Shown: piece by piece, positions 1 to 10,033 of the stretch
Position numbering within the stretch: position 1 is the first letter of the stretch
Layout: each line of letters begins with the position of its first letter
DNA from: Branchipolynoe longqiensis
Lineage: Eukaryota; Annelida; Polychaeta; Phyllodocida; Polynoidae
DNA length: 64,000 bases
Direction of reading: 5' to 3'
NCBI GenBank assembly: GCA_030323885.1
Contig: CM059186.1
Location: 24,385,849-24,449,848, forward strand
Made by a program: the position numbers and the translations under genes
Notes under the pieces: generated by a model
The model's input: only the letters and a program-made list of their open reading frames with translations
Told to the model about the DNA's origin: nothing
Database searches by the model: none

Positions 1-123
1 TACAGTAATAACGGCATAATGTGGAGACAGTTGAGGCGGGTAATGATAATGGAACGATCTACGTATAGATTGGGAGAGCGAAGGGGGTGGGGTGGACGGG
101 AGTAGGGTAGCAGTGAGGAGGGA

Positions 124-960
124 ATGAGGGTGAGGGTGAGCGTGAGTGTGAGTGTGAGGGTGAGTGTGAGGGTGATGCTGAGTGTGAGGGTGATGGTGAT
201 GGTGAGTGTGAGAGTTATGGTGAGTGTGAGGGTGAGTGTGAGTGTGAGGGTGAGTGTGAGGTTGAGTGTGAGGGTGAGTGTGAGGGTGATGCTGAGTGGG
301 AGGGTGATGGTGATGGTGATGGTGAGTGTGAGTGTGAGTGTGATGCTGAGTGTGAGTGTGAGTGTGAGGGTGATGCTGAGGGTGAGTGTGAGTGTGAGGG
401 TGATGGTGAGGGTGAGAGTGATGGTGAGGGTGAGAGTGATGGTGAGTGTAAGGGTGATGCTGAGTGTAAGGGTGATGGTGAGTGTAAGGGTGAGTGTGAG
501 TGTGGCAGTGATGGTGGCGGTGAGGGTAAAGGTGAGGGTGGCAGTGACGGTGGCGGTGAGAGTGACAGTGATGATGAGGGTGACGGTGATGGTGAGTGTG
601 AGGGTGAGTGTGAGTGTGGGTGTGAGGGTGAGTGTGAGGGTGAGTGTGAGGGTGACGGTGAGTGTAAGGGTGAGTGTGAGTGTGAGGGTGATGGTGATGA
701 TGAGCGTGAGGGTGATGGTGATGGTGAGTGTGAGGTGATGGTGATGATGGTGGTGATGGTGATTGTGAGGTGATGGTGATGATGAGGGTGGTGGTGATGG
801 TGATGGTGCATGTGAGTGTGAGGGTGAGTGTGAGGTGATGGTGATGATGGTGGTGATGGTGATGGTGAGTGTGAGGTGATGGTGAGGGTGACGTGATGGT
901 GCGTGTGAGTGTGAGTGTGAGTGTGAGTGTGAGGGTGAGGTGAAAGTAGGGGTGAGGGTA
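124..960. repeat. GTGAGG/GTGAGT/GTGATG hexanucleotide-like minisatellite
   Basis: About 840 bp built almost entirely of 6-bp words (GTGAGT, GTGAGG, GTGATG, with some GTGGCG). Both strands stay open over hundreds of bases only because the period is a multiple of three, so the Val/Arg/Ser and Ser/Pro/His peptides are not genes. It abuts a MITE end at 968-978. Confidence 0.95.
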
Positions 961-978
961 AAGGTCAGACTATGCAAC

Positions 979-1332
979 TTAAAGTTGCATAGTCCGATGG
1001 TTTTGAGTTTCTCTCATTTTCTGAGATAAGCATATTAGGTTGATCATTATAATCTACCTCTGATTAGTTTGAAATAACTTTTTTTTAACTGGTAAACTTT
1101 TGAGATATTTGAAGTGCAAATGTGCTAAATTCATTTTTGGCAAGCTTGCCAAAACTCTAACACCATAGGCTTCTGCAGTAACAGGTTCTAGTCAATTGCC
1201 TCAATATTCCCTTATATGTGACGACAAATGTTTAATAATGCACCAGTATCTAAGTTCGATATGTAGAATCAAATCTAGATAATTGTTTTTGTTTTGAAAA
1301 TTTGATGTTGTCATCAGACCATGCAGCTTTAA
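979..1332 (+). mobile_element. MITE-T copy (TIR TTAAAGTTGCATAGTCCGATG), about 354 bp
   Basis: It starts TTAAAGTTGCATAGTCCGATGG and ends with the inverted counterpart CATCAGACCATGCAGCTTTAA. The AT-rich body contains the family hallmark GGCAAGCTTGCCAAAACTC. At least ten related copies occur in this window. No ORF is present, so it is non-autonomous. The TTAA ends suggest a TTAA-targeting transposase (piggyBac/Kolobok type), which is inference. The left flank (GACTATGCAAC, 968-978) is the terminus of a second copy, so two ends meet in a palindrome. Confidence 0.8.
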
Positions 1333-1336
1333 GTAA

Positions 1337-1588
1337 ATGCTAAACCATTATAATCATACCTGGGCCCGTCTGATATTACTTTTACCAGGCTGGAAAGATC
1401 ACTAGGCGTTACTATGGATATCACCATAGTGAAGGTGTCCACTGATTTGCATATATACTATATATATATGTATTTGAAAATATGTATAGATATTTATATA
1501 TATAAAAATGTTCAAAGAAAATTATAGAACCATGCAATACATATTCACTGAATGCATGCTACTTTTATTGGACTGAATGCATGCTACT
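1337..1588. other. AT-rich sequence, nothing recognised
   Basis: Short TA runs around 1450-1505 and a local duplication of GACTGAATGCATGCTACTTTTA (about 1550-1592). No gene or named repeat is visible. Confidence 0.5.
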
Positions 1589-1600
1589 TTTAGTAAACAG

Positions 1601-1924
1601 ACCAGACGGGATGGCCGAATGAGTCAGAGTGTTGGTAGATCGTGGGTTCGAACCGTGGTCGAGTCAAACCAATGACATAAAAATTGATATTTGTCGCTTC
1701 CTAGCCTGCCGCTCGGCATTATTAGGATAGGGCAAGGACTGGTTGGCTCAGTGACAGGATAATGGGACTGAGTGGGATATCAGGTCATGGTGCTGGCAGC
1801 CTGGTCTTCCAGTGGGGCAGCACTATAAAGCCACCATGGGTGTGCACTGTCACAAGTCGGTACCCGTCCTGATATGACCTTAGATGTTGCTAGGATGTAA
1901 AACAACAACAAACAAACAAACAAA
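1601..1924 (+). mobile_element. SINE-1 copy, tRNA-derived, with 12-bp target-site duplication
   Basis: The 5' head has a degenerate A box (GATGGCCGAATGAG) and a B box (GGGTTCGAACC). The body runs through CTTGTCGCTTCCTAGCC-type sequence to the conserved end GATATGACCTTAGATGTTGC and an (AAC)n tail. Flanking TTTAGTAAACAG at 1589-1600 and 1925-1936 is the target-site duplication. The central part of the head is shortened compared with the copy at 3649. Confidence 0.85.
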
Positions 1925-1936
1925 TTTAGTAAACAG

Positions 1937-2448
1937 TTACTACTACAGCTGATATTTAATGTATAAAATGTATAATACTTTTAGTATCAAACAGGATTTG
2001 CATGCAGTTACTATCACAACTGATATTAGTTTCATTTATGTATCAAGGAATTGTACTGTACGGCCGGAAGACGAGTGCTCTGGCGCTGACAAGAGATATT
2101 ATTCAATGAATAAAATACACTTTAGTAAACAAACAAAAAGGTGTTAGCTACCATCGCCATTTATACATTACGGAAGTGCAAAGTCACTTCCGGTTAGACG
2201 GCCTTCGGGGCACACCTTGTACTTTGACTAAATTAGTCGAGAAACTGTTGGGAAAACTAACCCTTGGGACTTCCATGCTGGTATAATCAATACCCACAAT
2301 TACGTGGTTACGTCATACCTCTGCATATATTAGTGACGTAACAGGGTGAACAAGGGAGTAGGGAGATAGTGGAGTGGGTGGGGGGGGGGCGTCAAATTAT
2401 CATGCAGCTTGGTACATTTTGGAACCATTCTGACCAGTATTTTAAAGT
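1937..2448. other. Intergenic/intronic sequence without recognised genes
   Basis: Contains a short imperfect palindrome ACGGAAGTGCAAAGTCACTTCCGG near 2170-2194 and a G run near 2380. The small ORFs here show no domain-like composition. Confidence 0.4.
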
Positions 2449-3600
2449 TGCATAACACGATGGTTTTGTTTTTCTGCCATATTAAAACATACATACATAC
2501 TTACACACCTACACGTATACACACAAACATATACACACATACACATGCATACATAAATAGCAGGAGTCAAGTAATGAAAGCAGTCTTTGTCTCATGATGA
2601 TGATGATGATGATGAATTAAAAACATACATACTTACACACATACACATAAACATACATACATATACACACATACACATATACACATGCATACATACATAC
2701 ATACATACACCTACATGTATACATACATATACATACATACACATATACAAATACACACATACACACACATACCTACCTACATACATACATACCGACATAC
2801 ATACTTACACACATACACATAAACATACATACATATACACACATACACATATACACATGCATACATACATACATACACCTACATGTATACATACATATAC
2901 ATACATACACATATACAAATACACACATACACACACCCATATACACATACCTACCTACATACATACATACATACATACCGACATACATACTTACACACAT
3001 ACACATAAACATACATACATATACACACATACACATGCATACATACATACATACACCTACATGTATACATACATATACATACATACACATATACAAATAC
3101 ACATACCTACCTACCTACCTACATACATACCCACATGTATACATACATATAGGCTACATACATACATAAACACATACATACACACATACACACTCACATC
3201 GTGACATACATGCACACACACATGTATACACACATATACATACATACATACACACACATACACACACACATATACACATACATGCATACACACGTACATA
3301 CATACATACTACACGCCCATACGTTGATTATAAATTAGTGGCTAGCTTTGAAGATATTTCAGGTGAAAACATGCAAAATAATTCTGGTGTGCGCACAATA
3401 ATGCTGGACAGAATAGGCTTAAATAGCTTGTAATAGAAATAGAGACAGTTTCTATTAAATTGAATTAATATCTCTCCTATACATCAATAAAAATGTGTTA
3501 TAAGTGTACCAGTATCTAAATTGTACGTGTACTAGAATCAAATGAAGGCAATTGCCCTTCATTTAGAAAATTGCATGGTTTTATCGGATTATGCAACTTT
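2449..3600 (+). mobile_element. MITE-T copy interrupted by an 830-bp CATA array
   Basis: The left TIR half (TTAAAGTTGCATAACACGATGG) is at 2449 and the matching right half ending CGGATTATGCAACTTTAA is at 3580-3600. The right part (from about 3320) matches the body of other copies (TTGATTATAAATTAG, CCAGTATCTAAATTG). The two halves are separated by the microsatellite listed separately. Confidence 0.65.
2480..3315. repeat. (CATA)n-derived array with about 180-bp higher-order units
   Basis: ACATACATAC/ACACATACAC words. A block starting with GACATACATACTTACACACATAC recurs near 2626, 2799 and 2980, showing higher-order duplication of roughly 175-182 bp. A (ATG)n run and an inverted fragment of repeat R lie at 2560-2620. 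Open frames in both directions are compositional artefacts. Confidence 0.9.
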
Positions 3601-3648
3601 AACTAGTCTTTATATTTTTGACAGCCTAAACAATCTTTATCTCGTCCC

Positions 3649-3985
3649 CCGACCAGACGGGATGGCCGAATGAGTTAGAGCGTCCATCTCCCGTGCTGGT
3701 AGATCATGGGGGTCGTGTGTTCGAACCCTGGTTGAGTCAAATCAATGACTTAAAAATTTATACTTGTCACTTCCTAGCCAGGCACTCGGCATTATTAGGA
3801 TAGGGCAAGGACTAGTTGGCTCGGTGTCAGGATAATGTGACTGAGTGGGATATCAGGTCATGGTGCTGGCGGCCTGGTCTCCTAGTGGGACAGCACTATA
3901 AAGTCACCATGAGTGCGCACTGTCACAAGTCGGTACCTGTCCTGATATGACCTCAGATGTTGCTAGGACGTAAAACAACAACAAC
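3649..3985 (+). mobile_element. SINE-1 copy, full length, with 11-bp target-site duplication
   Basis: The best complete SINE-1 in the left part. The head has A box (GATGGCCGAATGAGTTAGAG) and B box (GTGTTCGAACCCTGG), followed by the conserved body and an (AAC)n end. TATCTCGTCCC is duplicated at 3638-3648 and 3986-3996, showing LINE-mediated insertion. A GACCAGACGGG leader precedes the head, as in other copies. Confidence 0.9.
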
Positions 3986-4027
3986 TATCTCGTCCCGACA
4001 CCCACAACACATGTATTATATCTATTC

Positions 4028-4144
4028 TGAACAGCGCACAAGTCTCTAACTTCTAAGTTTGATATGCAAATAAAATCTAAATAAATGTCTTGATTTTGAT
4101 TTTAATTTAGAAAATATGATGCTTTCATCGGACTATGCACCTTT
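4028..4144 (+). mobile_element. MITE-T right-end fragment
   Basis: Contains the body motif AAGTTTGATATGCAAATAAAATC and ends CATCGGACTATGCACCTTTAAG. It lacks the left half. Confidence 0.65.
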
Positions 4145-4394
4145 AAGTGGTGGGAAAGTTGATTATGTGGACAATGCCAGGGCCACGTGTCAACCTCCAT
4201 GTGGCACTCACCCCACGGCCTCGGGCAGCTGGGAACCAGCCTAACCACCGCCTGCCCGACCACTCACATTGTGCGGGGTAGGGGGGTGGGGGGCTACTGA
4301 CCAATATCAACCACTTGACCCTCCCTCTACTGTCACATGTGGTCAGGCTGACTCCGGTGGAGCTAGAGGGAGGGTTGGGGGTGGGGGTGGAGAT

Positions 4395-5103
4395 ATGGGC
4401 CCATATGTATGAGCCCGAGTTAGCGGTCGTAACCCTCCGTTGTGCGGATTTCCCGGGTTAGCGGCGAAAACTGCGTATGTATGTGACCGGGTTAAACTAA
4501 CTCGGCGAGTTTAAAGTCGCGTGCACTAACCCCATGCGAAAGGAGGGTTAAAGGTGGGGGTTAGGCGCCGATTATGGTGAAATCCATTGAATGCGATCAT
4601 ATTTGATCAATTTAACCATAAATTCGAACCGTTATTAAGGCTACCGCCGCATTGGCGGCGATATTAATAGTGTCGAATCGACGAATGTAAAGTAAACAAA
4701 TCACCCCATCCGCAGCGACGTCGATATCCATACTGTCATACATCACCGCCGCCGCTGCCGCCGCCGAATCGGCGGCAATATATTAGGCCCAAATCGACTC
4801 AATGCTATCATATTTAACAGAATTACATACTCAAATCGTGAAATTTCATTAAATTAACCCTAAAAGCAAAGCTAGATTAACGCTGATGCCGTAACGGCGG
4901 CGATATTAATATTTTCGAATCGACGAATGTAAACAGGCACTGAGGGATTTCCCAAACCTATAAATAACTGAAACGTTAGCTAACTCGGGCGCGTTTTGGT
5001 CACATACATCCCCCGTCACACATTTGGAACTCTGGGGTTAGCTAACCCGGCACCCTCCTTTAACCCTGGTACGGTTAAAAATTGGCTCATACATATGGGC
5101 CCA
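4395..5103. mobile_element. Foldback element FB-1 (GGGCCCATA termini)
   Basis: Outer ends TGGGCCCATATGTATGAGCC and GGCTCATACATATGGGCCCA are inverted. The inside is also partly palindromic, with TACCGCCGCATTGGCGGCG blocks, CCGCCGCTGCCGCCGCC and repeated GTTAGCTAACCCGG-type sequence. No ORF of note. The core is shared with the element at 27670-28428, although the outermost bases differ. The transposon class is not determined. Confidence 0.75.
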
Positions 5104-5770
5104 GGGGGCTGAGAGAGGGGTGGGGGTAGGCTGGGGGAGAGCGGTGTGTTAGAGAGGTGGTGGGGGTTCGTAGAGAAGAGGTGGGGGGGGCGGTAGGGGT
5201 TGGAGAAAGGGGGAGGCTGAGAGAGGGGGGGTGGTGAGGTAGGTTAAAGAGAGGGTGGGGGTAGATCAGAAAAGAGGGCATGGGGTGGATAGATGAGGAG
5301 GCTGGGGGTAGAGGCGGGGTGGGGTGAGAGGGGGAGGCTGAGAGAGGGAGTGGTGAGGTAGGTTAAATAGAGGGTGGGGGTAGATCAGAAAAGAGGGCAG
5401 GGGTGGATATATGAGAGGCTGAGGTAGCCTCAGTAGGGGAGGGGTGGGGTGGGTTAGAGAGGGGGGGGGTTATAATAGAGAAGGAGTGGGGTGTAGTGGT
5501 TGGAGAGAGGGGGAGGCTGGGAGAGGGGGTGGGGTGGGTCAGAGAGGGGTAGCTTAGATTAGAGATCCGGGTCGGGTTTGAGAGATGGGGGGATGGGAGA
5601 GGGAGTAGTGGGGTACGTTAGAGGAGGTGGAGTAGATCAGAGAAGGGGGTAGGGTTGGAGAGAGGGGGAGGCCGAGCGAGGGGTAGGGTGGATTAGAGAG
5701 GGTTATATCAGAGAAAGGGGAGGGGGTAGGGTTGGAGTGAGGAAGAGGCCGAGAGAGGGGTAGGGTGGAT
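5104..5770. repeat. G-rich minisatellite (GGTGGGGTAGGTTAGAGAGGGGGAGGCTGAGAG-like)
   Basis: Irregular tandem blocks of G-runs with TTAGAGAG and GGCTGAGAG words. It continues at 5880-6040 beyond a SINE tail. The C-rich strand ORFs (Pro/Ser/Leu/His) are artefacts. Confidence 0.85.
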
Positions 5771-5774
5771 TAGA

Positions 5775-5868
5775 GAGGGCAAGGAGCAGTGGAATGAGGA
5801 AGACCAATCGTCCACGATTGAAATTTCCCCTACTTATACAACTAATGTACAAAAGAAAAAGAAAAAGA
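5775..5868 (+). mobile_element. SINE-2 tail fragment
   Basis: GGGCAAGGAGCAGTGGAATG...ACGATTGAAATTTCCCC...ACAACTAATGTACAAA followed by (GAAAAA)n. The same 3' module ends the SINEs at 35522-35780 and 55340-55640. Confidence 0.65.
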
Positions 5869-5879
5869 AAAAAATATAT

Positions 5880-6040
5880 CAGAGTAGGAGGGTAGGGTTG
5901 GACTTGGAGAGAGGGGGATGCTGAGATAGAGAGGTGGGGTGGCTTAGAGAGGGGTGTGTTATGTTAGAGAGTGGGTGGGGGTAGACCAGAGAAGTGGGTG
6001 GGGGTTGGAGAGAGGGGGAGGCTGAGAGAGTGGTGGGGGG
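5880..6040. repeat. Continuation of the G-rich minisatellite
   Basis: The same G-run/TTAGAGAG words as 5104-5770, resumed after the SINE-2 tail, as if the SINE had inserted into the array. Confidence 0.75.
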
Positions 6041-6164
6041 GACGTGGTAAGAAATCAGCGGACATGTGCAGTAAAGGTTACTAAACTGCAACACTGGGAA
6101 AGCTATCTTTTGTTACATGCATTATTCACACAAGAATCAGGTGTGACACTTTAAGTATAACAAT

Positions 6165-6365
6165 TAACATCGACAATGCCAGTTAACAACTGCGACATCC
6201 CATTGGGAAAACGGGTGATGTTCCCACGCTTTGTGCCTTTAGTGAGATTCTGCACATGCTCTATGGACAGCGCAACTTGACAAGAATAGTATAAGACCTG
6301 TAATGTTAGTTAACACCTGGGAAAACATCATTAGGTAAACATGATCAATGGAAACAGGAACCTAA
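6165..6365 (+). repeat. Interspersed repeat X (diverged, about two units)
   Basis: Carries AATGTTAGTTAACACCTGGGAAAAC and TGATGTTCCCACGCTTTGTGCC. It is the long (undeleted) form of the unit that makes the tandem array at 7550-8400. Confidence 0.65.
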
Positions 6366-6379
6366 AAAAAAGAAGTCAT

Positions 6380-6660
6380 CATCATCATCATGCTGTCGGT
6401 CACAATGCGACAAAGACTGATTTCATTACTTGACTGCCGCTCTCCATTCAGCTCGCTGCTGGGAGAGTTGCGTCCATGAGTCGGTCTTAATGTCTCACAG
6501 CTTCAGGTTTCTATATTTCATGAAAGCTGCCTGCAAAAGTGTTGAAGTGCTGCTGGCTTTTGCAAGTTACCAGCGGCACTCTCTCGGGGAGCAAATAGAG
6601 GTTTCACACTGGCAAGAACATGTCTAGACAGGCGCAAAACTATTTGTCCCTGCAGTGGCT
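6380..6660 (+). repeat. Repeat R copy ((ATC)n, GCTGTCGGTC..)
   Basis: Starts with (ATC)n then GCTGTCGGTCACAATGCGAC and ends near CCCTGCAGTGGCTGGTC. Related copies are at 7333-7545 and 42905-43135, with a reverse fragment at 2562-2590. Function and class are unknown. The ORF it contains is not conserved between copies. Confidence 0.75.
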
Positions 6661-6855
6661 GGTCGGGAGATGTTGGGAGTTCCATACATCGACCGCCGTT
6701 GATCCTGCCACAGTGACATGGTTTTCTGTTTAGGGTTTGCTCCCTTAGCCTTCGGTTCTGTCAAGAACCTGTACCACAAGGCAGTGGTTTACAACTCTGC
6801 AGGGCAGGGGCGTCAAACTCCCTGAGGCATTGCTATACCTGCAATACCTGCATAC

Positions 6856-6998
6856 AACAGTATTAACACCGATAATGTTAGATAAACACCCAGGAAAACC
6901 CATTGGGTAAATAAAGGGGTGATGTTCCCACGCTTTGTGCTTTTCATGAGATTATGTACTTATGACATTCTCTATGGAAACAGCAACCTAAAAGAAAA
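6856..6998 (+). repeat. Interspersed repeat X copy (long form)
   Basis: CAGTATTAACACCGATAATGTTAG then GGGTGATGTTCCCACGC and CTATGGAAACAGCAACC. It includes the central block that the tandem array units lack. Confidence 0.7.
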
Positions 6999-7000
6999 GT

Positions 7001-7182
7001 ACAGTAAAACCTCTTTAAATCGACCAACCTTGGGACCGATTTTAAATGGTCCATTTAGGGAGGTGGCCGGTTTAGGGAGTTAGAATATGATTACAAGGGT
7101 ATTGTTGGAACCCAAATAAAGCGATCGATATAAGGGAGTGGTCGATATGTGGCGGTGGTCGGTTAGGGAGGTTGCACTGTAG
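7001..7182. mobile_element. MITE-P copy (TIR CAGTAAAACCTC), pogo-like
   Basis: TACAGTAAAACCTCTTTAAATCGACC at the left and GGTCGGTTAGGGAGGTTGCACTGTA at the right, with TA flanks. The CAGTA...TACTG ends and TA target are typical of Tc1/mariner-pogo MITEs. No coding capacity. Confidence 0.8.
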
Positions 7183-7190
7183 GACAGTAT

Positions 7191-7325
7191 TAACACCGAT
7201 AATGTTAGTTAACACATGGAAAAACCCATCGGGTAAATGGGTGATGTTCCCACGCTTTGTGCCTTGCATGAGATCATGTACTTATAGTTATAACATGCTC
7301 TAAGGAAACAGCAACCTAAAAAATA
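7191..7325 (+). repeat. Interspersed repeat X copy (long form)
   Basis: Same sequence order as 6856-6998. It is followed directly by repeat R, the same X-R order as at 6165-6660. Confidence 0.7.
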
Positions 7326-7332
7326 GTACATG

Positions 7333-7545
7333 TCATCATGCTGTCGGTCGCGATGCGACAAAGACTGCTTTCATTACTTGACTGCCGCTCTCCATTTAGC
7401 TCTCTGCTGTGAGAGTTCCGTCCATGAGTCGGTCTTAATGTCCATTTCATGAAAGCTGCCGGCAAAAGTGTTGAAGTGCTGCTGGCTTTTGCAAGTTACC
7501 AGCGGCACTCTCCCGGGGAGCAAATAGAGGTTTCACACATAGTAC
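7333..7545 (+). repeat. Repeat R copy
   Basis: CATCATGCTGTCGGTCGCGATGCGAC through GGAGCAAATAGAGGTTTCACAC. It is shorter than the 6380 copy because of an internal deletion. Confidence 0.75.
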
Positions 7546-7549
7546 ATGT

Positions 7550-8400
7550 ATAACATTATTAACACCGATAATGTTAGTTAACAACTGGGAAAACCCATTG
7601 GGTAAATATATCATCTATGGAAACAGTAACGTAACGAAAATATATAACAGTATTAACACAGATAATATTAGTTAACATCTGGGAAAACCCATTGGGTAAA
7701 TATATCATCTATGGAAACAGTAACGTAACGAAAAGCATAACAGTATTAACACCAATAATGTTAGTTAACATCTGGGAAAACCCATTGGGTAAACATGATC
7801 TATGGAAACAGCAACCTAATGAAAAAAGCATAAAAGTATTAACACTGATAATGTTAGTTAAGTTAACACCTGGGAAAACCCGTTGGGTAAATATATCGTC
7901 TATGGAAACAGTAACGTAATGAAAAAAGTATAACAGTATTAACACCGATAATGTTAGTTAACATCTGGGAAAACCCATTGGGTAAACATGATCTATGGAG
8001 ACAGCAACCTAACGAAAAAGGTATAATAGTATTAACACCGATAATGTTAGTTAACATCTGGGAAAACCCATTGGGTAAACATGATCTATGGAAACAGCAA
8101 CCTAACGAAAAAAGTATAAACAGTATTAATACCGATAATGTTAGCTAACATCTGGGAAAACCCATTGGGTAAACATGATCTATGAAAAGAGCAATGTAAC
8201 GAAAAAAGTATAACAGTATTAACATCGATAATGTTAGTTAACATCTGGGAAAACCCATTGGGTAAACATGATCCATGGAAACAGCAATGTAATGAAAAAA
8301 AAGTATAACAGTATTAACACCGATAATGTTAGTTAACATTTGGGGAAAACCCAGTGGGTAAATATATAATCTATGGAAACATCAACTTGAAAAAAACACA
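7550..8400 (+). repeat. 93-95 bp tandem array derived from repeat X
   Basis: About nine units of ACAGTATTAACACCGATAATG...GGGAAAACCCATTGGGTAAA...CTATGGAAACAGCAACCTAACGAAAA. Units start near 7553, 7648, 7741, 7834, 7936, 8028, 8121, 8211 and 8305. Each lacks the TGATGTTCCCACGC block of the dispersed copies. Small ORFs over the array are artefacts. Confidence 0.9.
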
Positions 8401-8462
8401 CCAAAAAACAACAACTGACTCCAAGTTGAAAACAAAGTGGCGCCTGCCGGCGAGCAGCTCAC

Positions 8463-8679
8463 CTGGGCAGCGGGCACTTGCCGCTGAGCCGCTCGTCCTC
8501 CACGTAGCGCCGCAGCACCTCCCGGCAGCGCTGTAGCAGGGCGGTCACGGCCAGCTTGGTGATGGTGCCCTCCTCGGCCGGCGTCGTACAAGCGGCACGT
8601 GTGATGAACGAGAACTGCAGCAGCGTCTCGAAGCACGCCTTGGCGAAGTCCTCGCGCAGCTTGCGGCTCGAGTCGGTGT
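8463..8679 (-). CDS. MON2: MON2 homologue, C-terminal exon (most 3' in window)
   Basis: This 217-nt exon of the Golgi-to-endosome trafficking scaffold Mon2 (HEAT-repeat, BIG/Sec7-related) is bounded by CTCACAG upstream and GTGAGC downstream. It reads [20 protein letters not shown], continues LLQFSF..., and ends with [14 protein letters not shown] plus two bases of the next codon. The blocks [14 protein letters not shown] and [15 protein letters not shown] are as I recall them from vertebrate MON2. Entry and exit phases (2 nt in, 2 nt out) match the exon at 10280-10406 exactly. The exon is GC-rich and codon-biased, unlike its flanks. Downstream exons were not found in 1-8462, so they probably lie outside the window. 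Mon2 acts at the trans-Golgi with the flippase-associated Dopey proteins (family knowledge). Confidence 0.9.
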
Positions 8680-8749
8680 CTGTGAGGAGAGGGAGGGGGG
8701 AGAGGTGGGGGGGTTAGGACTGTAGTAACCTCTCTAAATTGACAGACCA

Positions 8750-9075
8750 TGGTTAGGTGGTTGGGGGTTAGGTGGTTGGGGGTGTGGAGTTGGGGGTTAG
8801 GGTTTGGGGGTTGGAGGTTGAGGGTTTGGGGTTTAGGGTTTGGGGATTAGGGGTGGGGAGTTAGGGGTTGGGGGTTGAGGGTTAGGGGGGTGGGGCTTAG
8901 GGGGTTGTGGGTTTCAGGGTTACGGGGTTGGGGTTTAGCGGGTTGGGGGTTAGGGTTGGGGTTGTGGTTAGGGTTTGGGGATTATGGGGTATGTGGTTGG
9001 GGGTTAGGGGGTTGGGATTAGGGGTAGGGGTTAGGGATGGGGTTTAGGGGTTGGGGATTAAGGGGTTGGGGGTTA
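8750..9075. repeat. TTAGGGG-like G-rich degenerate repeat in a MON2 intron
   Basis: Irregular GGGGTTAGG, GGTTGGGGG, GGGTTTGGGG and GGATTAGGGG words. It resembles a degenerate interstitial telomere-like tract but is not a clean (TTAGGG)n. It ends where a truncated MITE-T begins. Confidence 0.8.
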
Positions 9076-9234
9076 GAGGTAACAGGTTCTATTAAATTAA
9101 CTCAGTATTCCCTTCTATGTGGTTACAAATGCTTAATAAGTGCATCAGTATCTATGTTAGATATGCAGAATCAAATCTAGATAATTGTTTTGGTTAAGAG
9201 AATTTGATGCTTTATCAGACCTATGCAGCTTTAA
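9076..9234 (+). mobile_element. MITE-T right-half fragment
   Basis: Begins mid-element at GTAACAGGTTCTATTAAATTAACTC and ends TATCAGACCTATGCAGCTTTAA. The left half is replaced by the G-rich array. Confidence 0.7.
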
Positions 9235-9239
9235 ATGCT

Positions 9240-9242
9240 TGC

Positions 9243-9279
<37 letters not shown>

Positions 9280-9332
9280 TACATATATTTAAATATATAT
9301 ATACATTATATGTGTGTGTGTGCGCGTGCATG
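9240..9332. repeat. (TA)n followed by (TG)n microsatellite
   Basis: About 70 bp of alternating TA, then TGTGTGTGTGCGCGTGC. Confidence 0.9.
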
Positions 9333-9454
9333 CAACTGGGGAGAGGTTATCTGCATACATGACTTTGCGTAAGTTATCTGGACCCATGATGCCCACCCCT
9401 TCATTGAAACCGAAAGCGGGTGCTGTTTCGCGACACTACACCCCAAGGTCTGCT

Positions 9455-9890
9455 CAGTGAAATCCACCACCATCACACAAGAGAAGCCGGTTGCACGCTG
9501 TGGTCGCTCACGGACACCTGCAGATTGTGCACTGTGCAGACGGGCACACATAGCACAGGTCATGCCAGAACTACTTACCAAAGAACTTTCGCTGTACAGT
9601 GGGTGGGGGCTGGAGGGGGGGGGGGAGAGGGCGGAAGAGCAATCAATATAGGTCACATGAATGTCACGTGTGACAGAAGTCAGCCTACCGCCATGTTGGG
9701 CACTTGGGGAATGTGGTATTACCACAATATATAAATCCACCACCGTTACACAACAGAAGCTGGCTGCACGCTGTGGTCGCTCACCGACACCCGCACATTG
9801 TGCACTGTGCAGACGGACACACATAGCACAGCTCATGCCAGAACTACTTACCAAAGAACTTCCGATCTACAGTGGAGGGGGGAGGAGATG
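9455..9890. repeat. About 275-bp direct tandem duplication, ORF on minus strand
   Basis: ATCCACCACCATCACACAAG...CAGAACTACTTACCAAAGAAC at about 9462-9595 recurs at about 9735-9868 with scattered substitutions. On the minus strand a 182-codon frame (9306-9854) spans both copies and repeats the peptide GMTCAMCARLHSAQSAGV, so its cysteine spacing repeats too. I recognise no family. The open frame could be chance. Confidence 0.6.
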
Positions 9891-10033
9891 ACAATAATAT
9901 ATATAATAATAAACTATAAAATATATAACATTATATATAGAATGAATAGAGAACAGGAGGCAGATGAATAGACTTAAAGTTCCTAAAGTAGAGGGAAGCG
10001 GTTAATTAAAAGTGAAAAATGGTGACATTTCAG

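Noticed and set aside
124..811. Long opposite-strand ORFs (Val/Arg/Ser and Ser/Pro/His peptides)
   Set aside because: Six-base minisatellite period keeps all multiples of three open; no coding composition.
7709..8057. Minus ORFs with repeated MLTNIIGVNT peptide
   Set aside because: They arise from the 93-bp tandem array; nucleotide repeat, not protein repeat.
1..8462. Remaining 3' exons of MON2
   Set aside because: Searched by eye for the segment after [12 protein letters not shown]; nothing with matching phase and motif was found, so it is likely outside the window.
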